This document shows, piece by piece, positions 21,099 through 23,728 of a stretch of DNA of 23,728 bases; the stretch's first letter is position 1; every line of letters starts with the position of its first letter. Location: IMG/VR virus record IMGVR_UViG_3300049460_000115, positions 1-23,728 of that record; one strand, written 5' to 3'. A model generated the notes under the pieces. It did no database searches. It was not told where the DNA came from and saw only the letters and a program-made list of their open reading frames with translations. Both the position numbers and the translations under genes were made by a program. This stretch comes from a virus.

Positions 21099-22400
21099 TT
21101 AAGCGGCGCTGCAAGCCTTACCGTTCAAGGCGTCCAGACCTTCCGGCGGTTCGACCTGTCTCGCTTCTGTCTCGGCGTGAAGGCCGGTCAATTGGGCGAA
21201 ACCTCGGGCACACAGCCAGGCGTGCCAGCACTCCAGAGCGGCGCGTTTTTGCTTCTTCAAGGTGGTGTGAATGTAGGTCGCACTGATGCCCGGCAGCTGG
21301 TGGTTCAACAGGAACTCACCGACTTGATGTTCAACGCCCAGGTCAGCCCAGCAGGTGCGCGCGACCTTTCGCAGGTCGTGACTGGTCCACTCGCCGGCCC
21401 CCAACGGCTTGAACAAATCGTCGGCTTGCTTGGCGGTAACGGGCTGGCCATTGCGTGCTGGGAACAAGTACGCCCCGACATAATTAGCGGCTTTTTGCTG
21501 GTCACGATAAGCACGCAGAAAGGCGCAAATCTGATCGGTTAACGGGACGATCAATTCTTTGCGGGTCTTGGCATCGGTGGCCGGAATGAACCACTCCCCC
21601 TCTTCAAGGTTGAGGTTTTTCCACCTGGTCAAACGGGTTTCACCGATGCGCGTACCGTGGGCCAACATCATCACCGCCAGGGCCACGGACGTCGGATATT
21701 CGGTTTGGCGCTCGATCAGATCGGCCAGCACCCCGCGCAGTTGATCCGGGCGAATCGCCCCGGGCTTGGCTTCGATACTGGCGGCAATGAAGTCGGGAAA
21801 GGTGAAGCCGGCCAGCGGGTTGACGCTGATCAATTTCAGCTTGGCGGCCTGTTTGAAGGCCCCCATCAGCACCCCGAACACCTGACGCACGTAGGCCAGC
21901 GAATAACGCTCTTGCAGTGGCCAGATCAACTTTTCATCTAGGCGCGCTTGATTCATGTCGGCCAGCAGCTCGCCCGCCAAGTGCGGCCGTAGGTGGCATT
22001 TGATCACCGAACGAATGGCATCTTTACGTTTGGTTGATTTGTTGCGGTCGCGCTTGTTGCGGTCCAGGTACCAGGCCAGCAGCTCGCCCACGGTCTGCCA
22101 GCCATCCACCGCCACGGATTCGGACGGATCAATGGCCAGCTTCTGCAGGATCTTCGGCAGCGCCTCCATGAAGTCAGCGGCGCCCAGGGCTGGCCAGTTG
22201 GCGATTTTGCTGTAGGGATTGGCCTTGCCTTTGTGGTAGGTGACGACGTACCAACTGCCCGACGCACGGGACGCGTGATAACGGAAGACGACCGGACGGC
22301 GCGAGTCGCGCAGTTGTTTGACGGATGGGTCAGCGGCATGGCGTTTGATGGCGGCGTCTGACAGCGCAACGCTGACAGTGCTGGTATCGGCTTGAGGCAT
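21099..22400 (-). CDS. int: Tyrosine integrase (site-specific recombinase)
   Basis: The 433-residue protein has all catalytic residues of the tyrosine recombinases: R251 (HGTRIGET), a beta-hairpin lysine near K278 (DAKTRKEL), H341 and R344 (SHDLRK), H367 (LLNHQ) and nucleophile Y376 (ATYIHTT). Residues 1-95 are an arm-binding-type N-terminal domain, and residues 100-200 the core-binding domain (TVGELLAWYLDRNKRDRNKS). It would integrate and, with a partner, excise the phage. A strong AAGGAG lies eight bases before the ATG. It is in the same orientation as the late genes and sits between the Q-like gene and the lysis cassette. The non-coding leader before it may contain attP. Confidence 0.95.
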   Translation of the reverse strand: MPQADTSTVSVALSDAAIKRHAADPSVKQLRDSRRPVVFRYHASRASGSWYVVTYHKGKANPYSKIANWPALGAADFMEALPKILQKLAIDPSESVAVDGWQTVGELLAWYLDRNKRDRNKSTKRKDAIRSVIKCHLRPHLAGELLADMNQARLDEKLIWPLQERYSLAYVRQVFGVLMGAFKQAAKLKLISVNPLAGFTFPDFIAASIEAKPGAIRPDQLRGVLADLIERQTEYPTSVALAVMMLAHGTRIGETRLTRWKNLNLEEGEWFIPATDAKTRKELIVPLTDQICAFLRAYRDQQKAANYVGAYLFPARNGQPVTAKQADDLFKPLGAGEWTSHDLRKVARTCWADLGVEHQVGEFLLNHQLPGISATYIHTTLKKQKRAALECWHAWLCARGFAQLTGLHAETEARQVEPPEGLDALNGKACSAA

Positions 22401-22421
22401 TGGCCTGGCTCCTTGGGTAAG

Positions 22422-22456
22422 GCGACCAGGCCCGCGTGATTAGGTGGCCCGGTCGC
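22422..22456. other. Strong imperfect hairpin in the integrase leader
   Basis: GCGACC-A-GGCC pairs with GGCC-C-GGTCGC around a 13-base loop (one mismatch). It ends about 20 bases before the integrase ribosome-binding site. No T tract follows, so it is not a standard terminator; it could affect integrase translation or be part of the attachment site. A second pairing, CTCCCC/GGGGAG, lies at 22472-22510. Confidence 0.55.
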
Positions 22457-22527
22457 GGATCAGGCGCAGGGCTCCCCTACCCATCCAGTTGACGGGCACA
22501 CAGCGGGGAGTGACTGCGCGCGGATTC

Positions 22528-22559
22528 ATTCGTTAATTCGTTATTTCGTCAATTCGTTA
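22528..22559. repeat. Tandem octamer array (ATTCGTTA x3 plus one variant)
   Basis: Four consecutive 8-bp units read ATTCGTTA, ATTCGTTA, TTTCGTCA, ATTCGTTA. The array overlaps the stop of the upstream small gene and is AT-rich in GC-rich surroundings. It resembles iterons or integrase arm sites; the 156-bp gap to the integrase start (22401-22556) holds no supported gene. Confidence 0.75.
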
Positions 22560-22790
22560 TCGAACGGGGTGAATCTTGTTGCGCAGCTGATTGGCCAGGG
22601 CAACTATCTGGTAATGCTCGGCGGTCTTTTCCGCCGTTGGCCCTGGCATCGCCAGGTAGTCGGTCAACACCAGCACGAAAGCGCGCAGCTCTTTGGTGTG
22701 TTCGATCAACTCCAGGGCCGGTTTAAAATCGGCTTGCCCAGCGTACGGGCCAAAATAGGCCTCAACCTTGGCCATGGCTTCGGGGGTCAT
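22557..22790 (-). CDS. Hypothetical phage protein (77 residues)
   Basis: I do not recognise the family. The protein is helical in appearance (EAMAKVEAYFGPY, LELIEHTKELRAFVLVLTDYL, VALANQLRNKI) with no cysteines, signal or membrane segment. The ATG overlaps the Q-like stop as ATGA. It is the last gene before the integrase leader and ends within the octamer array. The spacing and coupling support a real gene; function is unknown. Confidence 0.7.
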   Translation of the reverse strand: MTPEAMAKVEAYFGPYAGQADFKPALELIEHTKELRAFVLVLTDYLAMPGPTAEKTAEHYQIVALANQLRNKIHPVR

Positions 22791-23209
22791 TGGTTTAACC
22801 TCAGTGTGGATTCAATGGACGCCCGCGCCGCCTTCAAGCGCCGTTCATAGGTGCGCAGGCTGATGCCCAGGGCGTGGGCTTTGTTGTATTGATCGGCGCC
22901 GCGTGGGTCGTAGTGCGCGATCCCGCGACGGGCCGCGACCTGCCACCAGGCGGCGTTGTATTCGAAGCGCAACACGTCCGCATTCAGCGAATCAGCGGCG
23001 AACAGCGACAACACCGCCGCTTCAATGGCGCACTCGATGCCGCCAGTTTGCGGACCGCTGCCACCACCGCCGCCGAAAAACAGCTCGCCCTTGTTGTCGA
23101 TCAGCTTGGCCAGCATCGAGCGCCCGGCCGGCGCGGTTTGATCCGCGCACGTCCAGCGCGCCCAAAGATCAAGCGCGACGTCGAGGGTGTCGACCTTGCG
23201 GCGAGCCAT
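22787..23209 (-). CDS. Q-type antitermination protein candidate
   Basis: The 140-residue protein has the general layout of the phage antitermination Q family (PF06530 type). The N-terminus has VALDLWARWT, then comes a variable glycine-rich loop (GELFFGGGGGSG), a helix IECAIEAAVLSLF and a spaced FEYNAAWW. It ends in a sigma-like helix-turn-helix, ALGISLRTYERRLKAARASI. Such proteins allow RNA polymerase to pass terminators from a late promoter. That fits the promoter-terminator pair at 19.65-19.76 kb. The gene is 3 kb upstream of that site rather than next to it. A simple HTH regulator is the alternative. Confidence 0.65.
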   Translation of the reverse strand: MARRKVDTLDVALDLWARWTCADQTAPAGRSMLAKLIDNKGELFFGGGGGSGPQTGGIECAIEAAVLSLFAADSLNADVLRFEYNAAWWQVAARRGIAHYDPRGADQYNKAHALGISLRTYERRLKAARASIESTLRLNQ

Positions 23210-23221
23210 TCCGGCAGCGCC

Positions 23222-23677
23222 TTACGCTTCGGCCAGCGCGTCAACCGCCGCCGCACACAGCGGGGCGATTTCGCGCAGGCGCGGCAACACCAGTTCAGAC
23301 AGGGCGTCGAGCGGGGCCAGGACATGACGGAAGCTGTCGCCCTTGGCGGTGACGTTGAAGTCGCCCTGACGGTGAACGACCTGAGCAGACGGCGTGCCGT
23401 AGACGTGCCAGATCGCGCCGCCATGGGCGCGCACCACCTGCGCTTCTTCTTCGGTCAGGCAATGCACGATCACCAGGCCGCCGGCCGGGTTCTTCGTGCG
23501 CTTGTCCAGGGCGGTGTCCAGAGCGTCCCGCAGGATCATCGAGCGGCGCAACGGCCGATTGATCCCGGGGCTGGTGACGGCAAAGGCCGCCAGTGATTCT
23601 TTGCCCGACTCGACCAGGCGGTTAGCAATTGCGATACGCTCGGCATCAGAGCCGCCAGACAGTGCAATCAATAACAA
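23222..23677 (-). CDS. dNMP-kinase-like P-loop protein with degenerate Walker A
   Basis: The 151-residue protein resembles phage deoxynucleoside monophosphate kinase-like proteins: LLIALSGGSDAERIAIANRL at the P-loop position, a central strand GGLVIVHCLTEEEAQVVRAHGG followed by IWHVYG, as in the conserved V-x-F/L-x-NEA-x-x-IR-x-x-GG region of that group. The Walker A lysine is missing (GGSDAER in place of GxxGxGK), so ATP phosphotransfer is doubtful. The start appears to be TTG at 23677 with GAGGGG upstream. The gene lies 12 bases before the Q-like gene, among early genes. Confidence 0.55.
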   Translation of the reverse strand: MLLIALSGGSDAERIAIANRLVESGKESLAAFAVTSPGINRPLRRSMILRDALDTALDKRTKNPAGGLVIVHCLTEEEAQVVRAHGGAIWHVYGTPSAQVVHRQGDFNVTAKGDSFRHVLAPLDALSELVLPRLREIAPLCAAAVDALAEA

Positions 23678-23698
23678 GGTAGTCCCCTCGGCCTGCCG

Positions 23699-23728
23699 TC
23701 AGCGGCGGGCGCGTTCAATTTTGGTATT
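23699..23728 (-). CDS. C-terminal end of an upstream gene (partial)
   Basis: The last nine codons of an open frame (ending KIERARR and TGA at 23701-23699) enter from the window edge. The basic ending and spacing to the next gene fit the tail of an early phage gene, but the fragment is too short to name, and a chance open frame is possible. Confidence 0.35.
   Translation of the reverse strand, partial: NTKIERARR

Noticed and set aside
22401-22556. A tRNA gene or attachment core in the integrase leader
   Set aside because: I see inverted repeats but no cloverleaf with consistent stems and no duplicated core within the window.

Overview
The window is one block of a temperate, tailed bacteriophage (prophage) genome. 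Every supported gene lies on the minus strand, so the biological order runs from high to low coordinates. GC-rich composition, the integrase type, the tail-fibre repeat style and the lysis/packaging gene order suggest a Pseudomonas host, probably of the fluorescens type. That host call is an inference from sequence style, not from a database search. The phage is a mosaic: an HK97-type cos-packaging and head module joined to a Mu-type contractile tail, as in SfV-like myophages.

Layout in transcription order. (1) 23728-22557: end of the early region, with a dNMP-kinase-like protein lacking the P-loop lysine, a Q-type antiterminator candidate and a small unknown protein. (2) 22556-22401: a non-coding leader with a tandem octamer array and hairpins. 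(3) 22400-21099: an intact tyrosine integrase, unusually placed between the Q-like gene and the lysis genes. (4) 21068-19833: four small, tightly coupled accessory genes (unknown, Lar-like antirestriction, CxxC mini-protein, basic protein with a zinc-binding tail). (5) 19832-19634: a regulatory stretch with a strong sigma70-type promoter followed about 80 nt later by a terminator, as in the lambda pR'-tR' late switch. (6) 19633-18321: lysis genes (holin, SAR-type endolysin, Rz/Rz1 spanins). (7) 18385-15630: HNH nuclease, presumed cos, small and large terminase. (8) 15625-11122: small membrane protein, portal, prohead protease, HK97-fold capsid, head-tail connectors. (9) 11076-827: the Mu-like tail series (gp37, gp38, sheath, tube, frameshifted chaperone pair, tape measure, gp43 to gp48). 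(10) 825-1: the start of a repeat-rich tail fibre that runs off the window.

The late genes overlap or nearly touch (many ATGA junctions), so they read as one late operon controlled from the promoter near 19.75 kb. The clearest abnormality is an in-frame ochre codon (6979-6981) in the tape-measure gene. If real, it should leave the prophage unable to build normal tails. Other notable signals are a T-rich programmed -1 frameshift site for the tail chaperone, a dispersed GT(T/G)ACGGGTAACG palindrome family with one exact 20-bp inverted pair, and terminators both before the lysis genes and inside the tail operon.
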